Assembly: GCA_030428615.1 (NCBI GenBank)
Contig: JAUIDN010000012.1
Span: 42,582 to 106,581, forward strand
DNA from: Alphaproteobacteria bacterium
GTDB lineage: Bacteria; Pseudomonadota; Alphaproteobacteria; Sphingomonadales; Emcibacteraceae
Length of the DNA stretch: 64,000 bases
Direction: 5' to 3'
Positions 48,622 to 58,678 of this stretch are shown in pieces. The notes under the pieces were generated by a model, which saw only the letters and a program-made list of their open reading frames with translations, did not search any database and was not told the DNA's origin. The stretch's first letter is position 1. Each line of letters starts with the position of its first letter. The position numbers were made by a program, and so were the translations under genes.

Positions 48622-49542
48622 TTATCTTCGTTTATAAAGACTGAATGGGTTATGCTCGAGTGCTGGGTTTGCTCTGGCAAGTCCAAGAAGATTTAAAAAT
48701 TTATCAAGTGTCGTTTTAATGGTTCTTTTTAACGTTGAAGAAAGTTTCTTTACACGAGTTGAGGAGCTGGGTTCTTTACTTCCGCGCCAGAAATGAAGCC
48801 TATTTACTGTATCACCTTTGGCCCCCATATTAGTCCATTCGTTTGCATAGTCGCTTTGTTGTGGGTGTGTCGCGTAGACTTCCCGATCCGATATCTTGGT
48901 CGCCATCATCAGCAGTGAACTGGGATTGATACTTCGGGGCTCCACTCTAGCCCCGGTTACTTCAGGATCAGTCAATTCGTACCATTCGTCATTGTTTTTG
49001 TGAACGCAAAATATCATAATATTAACTTTGAAATTATTGTTTTTACTAAATACTCTATACATTAACTCCGGGCTAACTTGATAAAAGCCATGACCACAAT
49101 AGTTGTTGGTGGGTAAAATCGAAATAACATGCCCTCCAGTTTTTAATAAGTCCATGATATTTTTCATAGCCTGAGGCAAATTAAATACATGTTCTGTTGT
49201 TCCTGAATCAATCACCGTATCAAATGAATTTTTTAAATGATCAGGTATTGGTTCATTCAGATCATGTTTCATGCTTGCTCCTTCGAAGGTTGACTTATCC
49301 ATTGAATCAACACTTTCCGCGCCGATAAATTCAATTAAAGGCTCGATAAACTGTTGTCGCTTTTCGTAAAAATTTTTAATGTCTGTGTTATCGTGAGCTA
49401 TTTCATACTTGTTTAAACATAGCTCAATATTGTCGTAATCTGTAAGGAGGTCTTGTCTTCCCAAGGTTAGTGTTTTTCCTAATTTTAAGCCTTTTGATTG
49501 GCACTCCAGAATGAATTCTAATTCTGTTCTTCTTATACCCAC
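48622..49542 (-). CDS. Methyltransferase-like protein with degenerate SAM loop
   Basis: A 306-residue protein beginning with GTG at 49542, supported by aggag 9 bases upstream. The middle resembles class I SAM methyltransferases: FDTVIDSGTTEHVFNLPQAM (motif II/post-II) and IMDLLKTGGHVISILPTNN (motif III). However, the glycine-rich motif I is not recognisable before it (FIGAESVDSMDKSTFEGA). The last 70 residues are basic. Similar proteins occur in polysaccharide and glycosylation loci. The gene looks more AT-rich than its neighbours. It lies 17 bp after the FAD oxidase gene, but could be a separate acquisition. Function uncertain. Confidence 0.6.
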   Translation of the reverse strand: MGIRRTELEFILECQSKGLKLGKTLTLGRQDLLTDYDNIELCLNKYEIAHDNTDIKNFYEKRQQFIEPLIEFIGAESVDSMDKSTFEGASMKHDLNEPIPDHLKNSFDTVIDSGTTEHVFNLPQAMKNIMDLLKTGGHVISILPTNNYCGHGFYQVSPELMYRVFSKNNNFKVNIMIFCVHKNNDEWYELTDPEVTGARVEPRSINPSSLLMMATKISDREVYATHPQQSDYANEWTNMGAKGDTVNRLHFWRGSKEPSSSTRVKKLSSTLKRTIKTTLDKFLNLLGLARANPALEHNPFSLYKRR

Positions 49543-49559
49543 CTTCCGCTGCTCCTAAT

Positions 49560-50987
49560 TTATTTCCGGAAAATCCTGCCGGGGTTCATGATATTGTTAG
49601 GGTCAATTGCCTTTTTTATAGCCCGCATGATATTGAGATCGACATTTGATTTAAAATGTTCAAGTTCATGAACCTTAAGTGTCCCGATACCGTGTTCGGC
49701 GCTGATACTGCCACCAAAATCGACGACAATTTCATGCACGATCCGGTTTATTTCTTCCCATTTTGCCAGATATTCATCTTTGTCCATGTCGACCGGCTGG
49801 GACAAGTTAAAATGGATATTACCATCACCGATATGGCCAAATGGCACGGGACGAATACCGGGTATATGTGCGCAGACAATACTTGACGCACTATTCAGGA
49901 ATTGGGGGATTTTAGAAACCGGTACGGACACATCATGTTTAATGCTGCCGCCTTCAAATTTCTGTGCTTCCGACATATATTCGCGTAGATTCCAGAGCGC
50001 TTTTGTCTCATTTTCATTCTTTGGTACAACGCCATCAATAATCAATTCCCGTTCCATTGCCTTTTCAAGAATTTTTTCCATGACAAGTTCAAGGCTCATC
50101 AGTGCCGGGTCCATTGATGTGGCGCATTCCAGAAGGATATACCATTCATACGCTTCCGACAGTGGATCACGGCAATTCGGCATATGTTTTATCGTGAAAT
50201 CAAGCCCGATACGCGGAAGTATTTCAAAGGCGATCAAACAGTCTCCACTTATTTCCCGTGCCAGTGTAAGCAGCTCAATTGCCGCTTCCGGGTTTTGGAC
50301 CGCGACGAATGCGGTATTTTTCTGTATGGCTTTTGGGTAAAGCTTTAAGGTGGCTGCAGTAATGATACCAAGCGTGCCTTCTGCACCAATAAAAAGCTGC
50401 TTAAGGTCGTAGCCGGTATTATCCTTGCGCAGTCCAGAAAGTCCGTCCCATATATCGCCATTGGGCAGAACAACTTCAAGCCCAAGGACAAGTTCACGTG
50501 TATTTCCGTAGCGAAGCACATTTATCCCGCCCGCGTTCGATGAAATATTGCCGCCGATCATGGCCGACCCTTCTGAGGCGATATGCATTGGAAACTGGCT
50601 GTTCATGCTATCCGCTTGCTGGTGAGCATCAGCCAGAATGACGCCGCTTTCCAGTGTCATTGTGTGGTTGTGGGTGTCTTTTTCGCGAATTTTATTCATC
50701 TTTTTCAGGCTAATGACAATCTCGTTTCCTGTTTGATCGGGGATGCTTCCACCAACCAGTCCGGTATTACCGCCCTGCGGTACAATTTTTATATTATTTT
50801 GATAACAATAAGACAGTATCCGGGAAACGGTTTCTGTATTATCCGGAAAAAGGACAAGGGACGTTTTGCCAAAAAACTTACTGCGGGGTTCTTCTATATA
50901 TGGTGCAATTTCACTCTGATTATCGCTATAGCCCTTATCGCCGGCAATTGTCTTTAAAGCATCCAGATGTTTTGGGTCGATTGTCAT
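49560..50987 (-). CDS. FAD-linked D-2-hydroxyacid dehydrogenase (GlcD/D2HGDH-like)
   Basis: A 475-residue VAO/PCMH-family flavoprotein that oxidises a D-2-hydroxy acid such as D-lactate, glycolate or D-2-hydroxyglutarate. The FAD-binding domain carries VPQGGNTGLVGGSIPDQTG (about residues 67-85), SEGSAMIGGNISSNAGG and LFIGAEGTLGIITAATLKLY. The C-terminal substrate domain has GHIGDGNIHFNLSQP (metal-binding His) and SAEHGIGTLKVHEL. The exact substrate is not readable; overall pattern and single-gene form favour the D2HGDH-like branch over the three-subunit glycolate oxidase. It starts 2 bp after the sua5 stop. Confidence 0.88.
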   Translation of the reverse strand: MTIDPKHLDALKTIAGDKGYSDNQSEIAPYIEEPRSKFFGKTSLVLFPDNTETVSRILSYCYQNNIKIVPQGGNTGLVGGSIPDQTGNEIVISLKKMNKIREKDTHNHTMTLESGVILADAHQQADSMNSQFPMHIASEGSAMIGGNISSNAGGINVLRYGNTRELVLGLEVVLPNGDIWDGLSGLRKDNTGYDLKQLFIGAEGTLGIITAATLKLYPKAIQKNTAFVAVQNPEAAIELLTLAREISGDCLIAFEILPRIGLDFTIKHMPNCRDPLSEAYEWYILLECATSMDPALMSLELVMEKILEKAMERELIIDGVVPKNENETKALWNLREYMSEAQKFEGGSIKHDVSVPVSKIPQFLNSASSIVCAHIPGIRPVPFGHIGDGNIHFNLSQPVDMDKDEYLAKWEEINRIVHEIVVDFGGSISAEHGIGTLKVHELEHFKSNVDLNIMRAIKKAIDPNNIMNPGRIFRK

Positions 50988-50989
50988 TT

Positions 50990-51955
50990 TTATTCCTTGG
51001 GCGCAGCAGCGCGCCTGAGCCTATCATTGATCGCGACACCAAGTCCAGTTTCAGGAATTGGCGAAACGGCGATGGTTGAAAAACCCATCGCATCAAGCTT
51101 GCGCATCATGGAAAATAAATTTGCCGCCGCTTCATTGAGGTTACCCGACCTGCTTAAATTAAGGTTGAATGTGTCCGTCGTATTGTCAATGTCACCAAAG
51201 GCAAGTAAACATTCGCCGGGCTGTGGATTACTTACATTAAGGCGCATTTTGGTATTTGGCGCATAATGGCTTGCCATTTGTCCGGGGGCATTGATTTGCG
51301 GCGGTATTATCTCACTGATGTTTATCTTTTTTCCAACAATTTTTTTAATATCGTCGGCTGTGATGCTACCGGGCCGCAGCAGGGTAACATGGTTGTCGGT
51401 TATTGCGACGATCGTTGATTCGATGCCTTTCTCGCAGGGGCCACCATCAATAATCATTTGAAGCTCACCTCCAAATTCCTCTTCAACATGGTGTGCCGTT
51501 GTGGGGCTTATTTTACCGGATTTATTTGCGCTTGGGGCTGCTACCGGACCATTAAAGGTGGAAATAAGTGCATGTGCGACATCATTCTTCGGTACACGAA
51601 TGGCGATCGTCTCAAGACCGGCCGTCACCAGACTTGATATACCGCACTTTTTTTTCCGCGGGAGTACCATCGTAAATGGTCCGGGCCAAAATGCATCGGC
51701 TAATCTTTTAGCCAGATCATTCATCAGGGCATAGTTACTGGCACTGTCCCTGTCGGAAACATGGACGATCAGGGGGTTAAAATCAGGCCGGTTTTTTGCC
51801 GCATAAATTTTTGCGACCGCTTCTCCGTTGCTGGCGTCCGCGCCAATCCCATACACTGTTTCGGTTGGAAAGGAGACGAGTTCGCCCGCTGCAAGCAAAC
51901 CGGATGCCTGTTCATATGTTGTCTGATTAGGTTTATAGATGCGGTTATGGTTCAT
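50990..51955 (-). CDS. sua5: L-threonylcarbamoyladenylate synthase, Sua5 type
   Basis: This enzyme makes threonylcarbamoyl-AMP from threonine, bicarbonate and ATP for the t6A37 modification of ANN-decoding tRNAs. The YrdC-like domain (residues about 1-200) has SFPTETVYGIGADA, IYAAKNRPDFNPLIVHV, FWPGPFTMVLPRKK and VAAPSANKSGKISPTTA. A C-terminal Sua5 domain (from APGQMASHYAPNTKMRL) makes it 321 residues, the long Sua5/YwlC form rather than short TsaC. It is the first gene of a likely minus-strand group with the FAD oxidase. Confidence 0.94.
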   Translation of the reverse strand: MNHNRIYKPNQTTYEQASGLLAAGELVSFPTETVYGIGADASNGEAVAKIYAAKNRPDFNPLIVHVSDRDSASNYALMNDLAKRLADAFWPGPFTMVLPRKKKCGISSLVTAGLETIAIRVPKNDVAHALISTFNGPVAAPSANKSGKISPTTAHHVEEEFGGELQMIIDGGPCEKGIESTIVAITDNHVTLLRPGSITADDIKKIVGKKINISEIIPPQINAPGQMASHYAPNTKMRLNVSNPQPGECLLAFGDIDNTTDTFNLNLSRSGNLNEAAANLFSMMRKLDAMGFSTIAVSPIPETGLGVAINDRLRRAAAPKE

Positions 51956-52041
51956 TTAATGACAATATACTTGATTCAATATCTTTAATACTGTTCTATA
52001 ATTGTTGGGAGATTACGTTACAAGCCTGTTATGGAGATTAA

Positions 52042-52872
52042 ATGCGAACATTGAAGGGCAAAACTGTTTTTATTACCGGGGGCAGCAGGGGGATTGGCCT
52101 TGCTATCGCGCTTAGATGTGCGCGGGACGGTGCAAATGTGACAATCGCTGCAAAAACTGCTGAACCACACCCGAAGCTTGAGGGGACGATTTACAGCTCG
52201 GTTCAGGAAATTGAGGCTGCGGGCGGACAGGGCCTTGCCTGTCAGGTCGATATTCGTGATGAACAAATGGTTGAAGACGCGGTTTCACAAACGGTATCTA
52301 AGTTTGGTGGTATTGATGTACTTATTAATAATGCCAGCGCCATATCGCTGACCCCCACTCTGCAAACCGAAATGAAACGCTATGACCTCATGCATAATGT
52401 CAATACGCGCGGAACATTCATGGTTTCCAAAGCCTGTATTCCTCATTTGCTGAAATCGGAAAATGGTCATGTCCTGAATATTTCACCACCGCTGAATATG
52501 GATGCCAAATGGTTTGGCCCGCATGTAGCTTACACCATGGCCAAGTTCGGGATGAGCATGTGTGTATTGGGAATGGCCGAAGAATTTCGGGATAAATCAC
52601 TCGCATTTAATGCATTATGGCCGCGAACGACTATTGCGACAGCGGCGATTAAAAATCTCCTAGGGGGTGAGAATGCGATAAAAGGAAGCCGAAAGCCGGA
52701 AATCATGGCTGATGCCGCTCACATAATTTTATGCCGGAATGCGTCTGAAAATAGCGGTAATTTCTATATTGATGATGAAGTTCTGGCCAGTGCGGGAATT
52801 GATGATCTATCCGGGTATGCTGTTGATCCGAAGGCAACCCTTCTGCCTGATTTTTTTGTTGAGCCGGTATAA
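52042..52872 (+). CDS. Short-chain dehydrogenase/reductase (HSDL2-like)
   Basis: A 276-residue NAD(P)-dependent oxidoreductase. The Rossmann glycine motif TGGSRGIGLAIALR is at about residues 12-25, NNASAISL near 92, and the active site has LNISPPLNMDAKWF and the YxxxK pair in AYTMAKFGMS. The segment AAKTAEPHPKLEGTIYSS after the second strand is typical of the HSDL2/citronellol-dehydrogenase-like group linked to lipid metabolism. The acyl-CoA ligase gene follows after 15 bp, supporting a fatty-acid or isoprenoid acid role. Substrate unknown. Confidence 0.88.
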   Translation: MRTLKGKTVFITGGSRGIGLAIALRCARDGANVTIAAKTAEPHPKLEGTIYSSVQEIEAAGGQGLACQVDIRDEQMVEDAVSQTVSKFGGIDVLINNASAISLTPTLQTEMKRYDLMHNVNTRGTFMVSKACIPHLLKSENGHVLNISPPLNMDAKWFGPHVAYTMAKFGMSMCVLGMAEEFRDKSLAFNALWPRTTIATAAIKNLLGGENAIKGSRKPEIMADAAHIILCRNASENSGNFYIDDEVLASAGIDDLSGYAVDPKATLLPDFFVEPV

Positions 52873-52887
52873 AGGAAAGAGGAGCAA

Positions 52888-54582
52888 ATGACTGACCGAC
52901 CATGGCTAGAACATTACCCGAAACATGTTAAGTGGGACCAGAAATTTGTTGGTAAGCCGCTTTGTGACCTAATTGATGAAACTGCGGCAAAGGTACCTGA
53001 AAATATAGCTCTGGATTTTTTTGGAAAAACCTGGACATACGGGGAATTGCAAAGACAGGTGAACGAGGCGGCTAAATCATTTCAGGAAATGGGCGTTAAA
53101 AAGGGCATAAAAGTGGGCCTTTTTTTGCCAAATTGCCCGCAATTTGTGGTCGCCTTTTTCGCGATTTCAAAGGTCGGTGGCACGGTCGTAAGCTACAGTC
53201 CGCTTTATTCCGAAACGGAGTTACTTCATCAGGTGGAAGATTCACAGACTGACATCATGATAACGGTTGATCTCGACACACTTTATAGCAAAATGAGAAG
53301 GGTTGTCGACCAAAGCAGAATAAGGAAATTGATTGTCAGCTCCTTTGCTGATTTTCTGCCGTTTCCCAAAAATATTCTGTTTAAAATATTTAAAAGAAGT
53401 GCCATTGCGAGCCCTATAAGGGACGAAAATTTTGTTGATTACAATTCGTTGTTTGGCAACGACGGAAAAATAGAACCACAAAATATTAACCCGGATGAAG
53501 ATATCGCCATACTCCAATATACTGGTGGTACAACAGGTATTCCAAAAGGGGCTATGCTCACGCACTCGAATCTATATATCAATATGTTGCAGTTGGAAGC
53601 CTGGCCACCAATGATAGAATTTGGTAAGGAAAACGTCGCGGCATTTCTACCGTTCTTTCACATTTTTGCGCTCACGGTGGTTCTTAATTTAGGGATTAAA
53701 GTTGGTGGCCGCATCGTCATTGTGCCAAAATTTGAACTTGATGATGCGGTGAAAATTATGGAGAAGGAAAATATAACGCTCTTTTCCGGTGTACCGACTA
53801 TGTATACCGCGCTTTGTCATCACAAAGACGCCGATAAAATCGGTATTGGTAACATCAAAATGGCCATGTCCGGCGGGGCTCCATTACCGGTTGATTTAAG
53901 ACAGCAATATATAAATCGGTTTGGTCTTGAAATTACCGAAGGATATGGCCTTACGGAAGCGTCACCCGTTACGCATGCCAGTCCAATGGGAGGCGGCAGC
54001 AAGGCTGGCTCAATCGGGTTGCCACTCCCCGAAACCGAAGTATTTATCATGGACCGTGAAAATGAAGGGGTGGAGGTTCCTGTCGGTGAAAGTGGTGAAA
54101 TCTGCATTCGCGGCCCTCAGGTGATGAAAGGGTATTGGCAACGACCGGATGCAACGCAAGCCGTTATGATTGGCGATATTTTGAAAACGGGTGATATCGG
54201 ATATATTGATGAAGACGGGTTTACATTTATCATGGACCGCGACAAGGATCTTATTTTGGTTGGCGGTTTTAATGTATTTCCGCGAACAATTGAAGAGGCT
54301 ATTAACGACCATCCATCCGTCGCTGAAGTAACAGTGATTGGTATACCGGATGATTATCTGGGAGAAACACCGAAAGCTTTCGTCAAACTGAAGGTGGGCA
54401 CCGCTCCACTAAGCGAGGACGAGTTGATGGCGTTTATAAGACCGAAGATCGGCAAACATGAACGACCATCGCAAATAGAATTCCGTGATGAATTACCGAA
54501 AACAATGGTCGGAAAATTGTCCAAAAAAGAACTGGTGGCCGAAGAAAAAGCAAAGTATGAAGCTGCCAAAGCGGAAAAATGA
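52888..54582 (+). CDS. fadD: Long-chain fatty-acid--CoA ligase
   Basis: A 564-residue adenylate-forming enzyme that activates fatty acids to acyl-CoA. The AMP-binding P-loop-like YTGGTTGIPKGAMLTHSN is near residue 210, GYGLTEASPVTHASP near 352, and the adenylation/linker motif LKTGDIGYIDEDGFTFIMDR and hinge KDLILVGGFNVFPRTIEE near 445-465. The C-terminal catalytic lysine lies in PKTMVGKLSKKEL. A gagga ribosome site precedes it. Overlap with the next gene by 4 bp suggests coupling. Confidence 0.92.
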   Translation: MTDRPWLEHYPKHVKWDQKFVGKPLCDLIDETAAKVPENIALDFFGKTWTYGELQRQVNEAAKSFQEMGVKKGIKVGLFLPNCPQFVVAFFAISKVGGTVVSYSPLYSETELLHQVEDSQTDIMITVDLDTLYSKMRRVVDQSRIRKLIVSSFADFLPFPKNILFKIFKRSAIASPIRDENFVDYNSLFGNDGKIEPQNINPDEDIAILQYTGGTTGIPKGAMLTHSNLYINMLQLEAWPPMIEFGKENVAAFLPFFHIFALTVVLNLGIKVGGRIVIVPKFELDDAVKIMEKENITLFSGVPTMYTALCHHKDADKIGIGNIKMAMSGGAPLPVDLRQQYINRFGLEITEGYGLTEASPVTHASPMGGGSKAGSIGLPLPETEVFIMDRENEGVEVPVGESGEICIRGPQVMKGYWQRPDATQAVMIGDILKTGDIGYIDEDGFTFIMDRDKDLILVGGFNVFPRTIEEAINDHPSVAEVTVIGIPDDYLGETPKAFVKLKVGTAPLSEDELMAFIRPKIGKHERPSQIEFRDELPKTMVGKLSKKELVAEEKAKYEAAKAEK

Positions 54583-55505
54583 CAACTGCGCTGTTAACCC
54601 ATGAAGATTGCCTAAATCATATTTCCCCTTACGGGCACCCTGAATGTGTTGAGCGGCTTCCGGTTGTTCTTGGGGCGCTTGATGGCCCGGATTTCTCTGA
54701 CCTTCGGCATGTTGAAGTCAACCTTGCCACAATAGACCAGCTTAAACTTGTCCATAGTCAGGAACATATTGATCATGTTCTTGGCCTGGTGCCGGCGGAC
54801 GGACATGCAATGATTGATGGTGATACATATTTGTCCGCCGGTTCGGCTGATGCGGCACTGCGTGCAGCAGGGGCTGTTTGTCAGGGGGTCGATTTGGTGA
54901 TGTCCGGCGATATTTCAAACGCATTTTGCGCGGTTCGCCCACCAGGTCATCATGCCGAACCGGGACAGGCAATGGGGTTTTGTCTTTTTAACTCTGTAGC
55001 GGTTGGCGCTCTATACGCGCGAAGCAAATATTTCTGCCATAGGGTTGCCATTATTGATTTTGATGTTCATCACGGCAACGGCACCCAAACGATCGCTGAA
55101 AATACAACAGGGATCTTTTATGCATCCACCCATCAGTCACCATTATATCCGGGGACAGGGCATGTCTTTGATGACGGCAAAGGTGTGATTGTCAATGCGC
55201 CCCTCGCAGCGGGCAGTGGCAGCAATGCGTTTCGAAAATCATTGGAAAACCGGATTTTACCTGCGCTTGTCGAATTTAAACCTGATTTTATATTTATATC
55301 GGCTGGGTTTGACGCGCATAAACTTGACCCCCTCGCGGACCTTAATCTTGACACAGACGATTATTATTATGCGACTGAAGAAATTATGAAAGTAGCGCGC
55401 AAATATGCTAAAGGCCGTGTTGTTTCCACGCTTGAAGGCGGTTATAATCTTGGAATTATTGGTGAATGCGCCGCAGCGCATGTTTCAGCATTGATGAAAG
55501 GATGA
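54579..55505 (+). CDS. Histone deacetylase family protein
   Basis: A 308-residue zinc-dependent deacetylase of the HDAC/AcuC/APAH superfamily. RPPGHHAEPGQAMGFCLFN carries the catalytic histidine pair, IIDFDVHHGNGTQ (Asp, His) and ISAGFDAHKLDPLADL (Asp) the zinc ligands, and TLEGGYNLG the transition-state region. Bacterial members deacetylate small amines or proteins, including acetyl-CoA synthetase-type enzymes. Coupling to the acyl-CoA ligase gene (ATGA) hints that the two act together, but that is inference. Confidence 0.92.
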   Translation: MTTALLTHEDCLNHISPYGHPECVERLPVVLGALDGPDFSDLRHVEVNLATIDQLKLVHSQEHIDHVLGLVPADGHAMIDGDTYLSAGSADAALRAAGAVCQGVDLVMSGDISNAFCAVRPPGHHAEPGQAMGFCLFNSVAVGALYARSKYFCHRVAIIDFDVHHGNGTQTIAENTTGIFYASTHQSPLYPGTGHVFDDGKGVIVNAPLAAGSGSNAFRKSLENRILPALVEFKPDFIFISAGFDAHKLDPLADLNLDTDDYYYATEEIMKVARKYAKGRVVSTLEGGYNLGIIGECAAAHVSALMKG

Positions 55506-55548
55506 GTTTTCCGCTATAAGGGGGTATATTGATTCACGGGAGCAGGAA

Positions 55549-55818
55549 TTGGCAAACGATAAAAATGCATCTGTTGATATTCCAGATGATATTAAAAAAA
55601 TGAAATTTGAAGAAGCGCTTGGCGCCCTTGAAGATATAGTAAGGGATCTGGAGAGCGGTGATGTCTCGCTTGAGCAATCAATAGATATATATACGCGGGG
55701 CACACAATTGAAAGCGCATTGTGAGGAAAAGCTTAAAGATGCAACAGCTCGCATTGAAAAAATAACCAAATCATCGGACGGATCACTCACTAGCGCACCC
55801 TTGGACAGCGGAACATAA
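55549..55818 (+). CDS. xseB: Exodeoxyribonuclease VII small subunit
   Basis: The 89-residue XseB partners XseA to degrade single-stranded DNA from both ends. It starts with TTG at 55549. The conserved core MKFEEALGALEDIVRDLESG is followed by DVSLEQSIDIYTRGTQLKAH and CEEKLKDATARIEKI, forming the helical hairpin. xseA is not in the window. It is 3 bp from ispA, in the common alphaproteobacterial xseB-ispA-dxs order. Confidence 0.94.
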   Translation: MANDKNASVDIPDDIKKMKFEEALGALEDIVRDLESGDVSLEQSIDIYTRGTQLKAHCEEKLKDATARIEKITKSSDGSLTSAPLDSGT

Positions 55819-55821
55819 TAT

Positions 55822-56724
55822 ATGCCAGATATCGGTCCGGATCTGGCACAGAAATCACTCGGTGATTTTGCCGAATCTTTTGAACAAACACTATTAAAAC
55901 TAATGCCTGAACCAGAAGGAATGGAAGGTCAGGTCAATGACGCCATGCGATATGCGCTGATGGCGGGCGGGAAGCGACTGCGACCATTTCTGGTAACTGT
56001 CGCAGCGTCGCTTTTTTCCATAGAGCCTAAAGCTGCTGCGCGAGTGGCCGCTGCTGTCGAATGTATCCATACATATTCACTTATACACGATGACCTTCCT
56101 GCCATGGATGATGATGATATGCGGCGCGGTTTGCCATCGGTCCATAGGAAATTTGATGAAGCGACAGCCGTCCTCGCCGGGGATGCGCTTCTTACTTTGG
56201 CGTTTGAAATTCTTGCGGATAAAGAAACTCACCCCGACGCGGAAATTCGCTGTGAACTGGTAAGCAAATTAAGTGCTGCGATCGGTGTTCACGGTATGGT
56301 TGGTGGGCAGATGATTGATTTAAAAGCTGAAAATCAAAGCTTGAATCAAATGGAAATAAAACGTATGCAACATATGAAAACGGGTGCATTAATTGTTTTT
56401 TCCTGTGAAACTGGTGCAATTTTGGCTAAGGTGACGGATGAGAGGCGTAATGCACTGACCGGATACGCGCAGGATATCGGACTTGCTTTTCAGATTGTTG
56501 ACGACCTTTTGGACGTTGAGGGCAGTTCGGAGAATATCGGCAAAACGGCCGGAAAAGACGTTGAGGCGGGAAAAGCGACGCTTGTGTCGCTAATGGGAGT
56601 AGAGGAAGCGAGAAAGACAGCAGACGAACTGGTAGAGAGTTCCGTTCGACATTTGCATGTTTTTGATGAAAAAGCGGATATCTTAAGATCATTAGCCGCA
56701 TTTGTGTTTCACCGCGCCCATTGA
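55822..56724 (+). CDS. ispA: Polyprenyl (farnesyl) diphosphate synthase
   Basis: IspA condenses IPP with DMAPP/GPP to farnesyl diphosphate, feeding undecaprenyl and quinone synthesis. The 300 residues contain GGKRLRPFL, the first Asp-rich motif LIHDDLPAMDDDDMRRG (near residue 88), GDALLTLAFEIL, MVGGQMIDL, KTGALI, and the second Asp-rich motif FQIVDDLLDVEGSS. The next gene, dxs, makes the precursor for the same pathway. Confidence 0.95.
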   Translation: MPDIGPDLAQKSLGDFAESFEQTLLKLMPEPEGMEGQVNDAMRYALMAGGKRLRPFLVTVAASLFSIEPKAAARVAAAVECIHTYSLIHDDLPAMDDDDMRRGLPSVHRKFDEATAVLAGDALLTLAFEILADKETHPDAEIRCELVSKLSAAIGVHGMVGGQMIDLKAENQSLNQMEIKRMQHMKTGALIVFSCETGAILAKVTDERRNALTGYAQDIGLAFQIVDDLLDVEGSSENIGKTAGKDVEAGKATLVSLMGVEEARKTADELVESSVRHLHVFDEKADILRSLAAFVFHRAH

Positions 56725-56749
56725 GAAAAAGTTAGGTATTGATTGAATT

Positions 56750-58678
56750 ATGAATGGAAAGCCAGAAACGCCGTTATTGGATAAAATTGAGTTTCCGTCC
56801 GATGTTCGAAAATTAAAACCCGAACAGTTGCAGGACCTGGCCGATGAACTTCGTGCCGACATGATCTATAACGTATCACGGACGGGCGGACATTTGGGAG
56901 CGGGCCTTGGTGTCGTCGAACTGACAACGGCAATTCATTATGTTTTCAATACGCCTGAGGATAAATTAATCTGGGATGTTGGTCATCAATGCTATCCCCA
57001 TAAAATCCTTACTGGCAGACGCAGCAGGATGAACACGATCCGTAAAGGCGGCGGACTGGCAGGCTTTACCAAAAGAAAAGAAAGCGAATATGACCCCTTT
57101 GGCGCCGGGCATAGTTCCACGTCAATTTCTGCGGGTCTTGGGATGGCGGTGGCCCGTGATCTTAGCGACCCTAAAAGTAAGGAAAATGTTATTGCCGTTA
57201 TCGGCGACGGTGCGATGAGCGCGGGCATGGCTTATGAAGCCATGAATAACGCGGGCGCATTAAACAGCCGATTGATTGTGATCCTTAATGACAATGATAT
57301 GTCAATTGCACCCCCTGTCGGCGCAATGAGCGCCTACCTCGCGAGATTGTTATCGTCGCGGTCTTATTTAAATCTACGTGACTTTGCCAAGAATATTGTC
57401 CGGAAATTTCCACGTACCGTAAGCACAACAGCAAAAAAAGCGGAAGAATACGCCCGTGGAATGGCAACGGGTGGAACGCTTTTTGAAGAGCTCGGGTTTT
57501 ATTATGTCGGGCCGGTTGACGGGCATAATATGGAACATTTGCTTCCTGTGCTGGAAAATGTTCGCGATGCGGGTGCCGGGCCAATCCTTGTCCATGTTGT
57601 AACAGAAAAGGGCAAAGGGTATAGCTTTGCCGAGAATGCCGCGGATAAATATCACGGTGTTTCAACGTTCGATGTCGGGACAGGTGCGCAGAAGAAATCA
57701 ACCCCGAAAGCACCAAGCTACACCAGTGTTTTTGCAGATGCACTGATCAATGAAGCCAAAAAAGACGAAAAAATAGTAGCGATTAATGCGGCAATGCCAT
57801 CCGGAACGGGCCTTGATAAATTTGCGAAGGAATTCCCGGATCGTTGCTTTGATGTCGGTATTGCCGAACAGCATGCGGTGACATTTGCAGCGGGGCTTTC
57901 CTGCGAAGGATACAGGCCGTTTGCCACAATTTATTCAACCTTTCTGCAGCGTGCGTATGACCAGGTGGTCCATGACGTCGCCGTTCAGAATTTGCCGGTG
58001 CGGTTCGCCATTGACAGAGCGGGGCTTGTGGGGGCGGATGGCCCGACCCACGCCGGTTCGTTTGATATTACCTATTTGGCGTCGCTTCCCAATTTTACGG
58101 TGATGGCGGCGGCGGATGAAGCGGAGCTGACCCATATGATAGCAACGGCGGCATCAATTGACAGTGGTCCGTCGGCCGTTCGCTATCCGCGCGGCGAAGG
58201 CACGGGGGTTGAGATTCCAAAGGACGGTAAAGTCCTTGAAATCGGTAAAGGCCGGATTGTGCGTAAAGGTAAGCAGATTGCTATTCTTTCACTGGGTACA
58301 CGTCTGGAAGAAGCCTTGAAAGCGGCGGATGAGTTTGCGGCCAAGGGGCTTTCCTGTACGGTTGCGGATGCCCGTTTTGCCAAACCTCTTGACCTTGAAA
58401 TGATCAGGAAACTGGCGCTCGAACATGAGGTCCTGATCACCATTGAAGAAGGTTCCATCGGCGGGTTTGGCAGCCACGTTCTTGACCATTTAAGTAATGA
58501 AGGTTTGATGGAACAAGGACTTAAGGTAAGGACGATGAAGCTGCCAGATATTTTCATTGATCAGGACAGTCCAGATGAAATGTATAAGAAGGCGGGTCTT
58601 ATGGCCGAGGATATTATTAAAACGGCGTTGCAGGCGCTGGGGCATAATGACGTAAATTCCACCCAGATCAATGGCTAA
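56750..58678 (+). CDS. dxs: 1-deoxy-D-xylulose-5-phosphate synthase
   Basis: Dxs joins pyruvate and glyceraldehyde 3-phosphate, the first step of the MEP isoprenoid pathway, using thiamine diphosphate. The 642 residues show [37 protein letters not shown], the ThDP motif [18 protein letters not shown] (about residue 150), [28 protein letters not shown] and the substrate-binding [14 protein letters not shown]. It overlaps tlyA by 8 bp. Confidence 0.97.
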   Translation: MNGKPETPLLDKIEFPSDVRKLKPEQLQDLADELRADMIYNVSRTGGHLGAGLGVVELTTAIHYVFNTPEDKLIWDVGHQCYPHKILTGRRSRMNTIRKGGGLAGFTKRKESEYDPFGAGHSSTSISAGLGMAVARDLSDPKSKENVIAVIGDGAMSAGMAYEAMNNAGALNSRLIVILNDNDMSIAPPVGAMSAYLARLLSSRSYLNLRDFAKNIVRKFPRTVSTTAKKAEEYARGMATGGTLFEELGFYYVGPVDGHNMEHLLPVLENVRDAGAGPILVHVVTEKGKGYSFAENAADKYHGVSTFDVGTGAQKKSTPKAPSYTSVFADALINEAKKDEKIVAINAAMPSGTGLDKFAKEFPDRCFDVGIAEQHAVTFAAGLSCEGYRPFATIYSTFLQRAYDQVVHDVAVQNLPVRFAIDRAGLVGADGPTHAGSFDITYLASLPNFTVMAAADEAELTHMIATAASIDSGPSAVRYPRGEGTGVEIPKDGKVLEIGKGRIVRKGKQIAILSLGTRLEEALKAADEFAAKGLSCTVADARFAKPLDLEMIRKLALEHEVLITIEEGSIGGFGSHVLDHLSNEGLMEQGLKVRTMKLPDIFIDQDSPDEMYKKAGLMAEDIIKTALQALGHNDVNSTQING

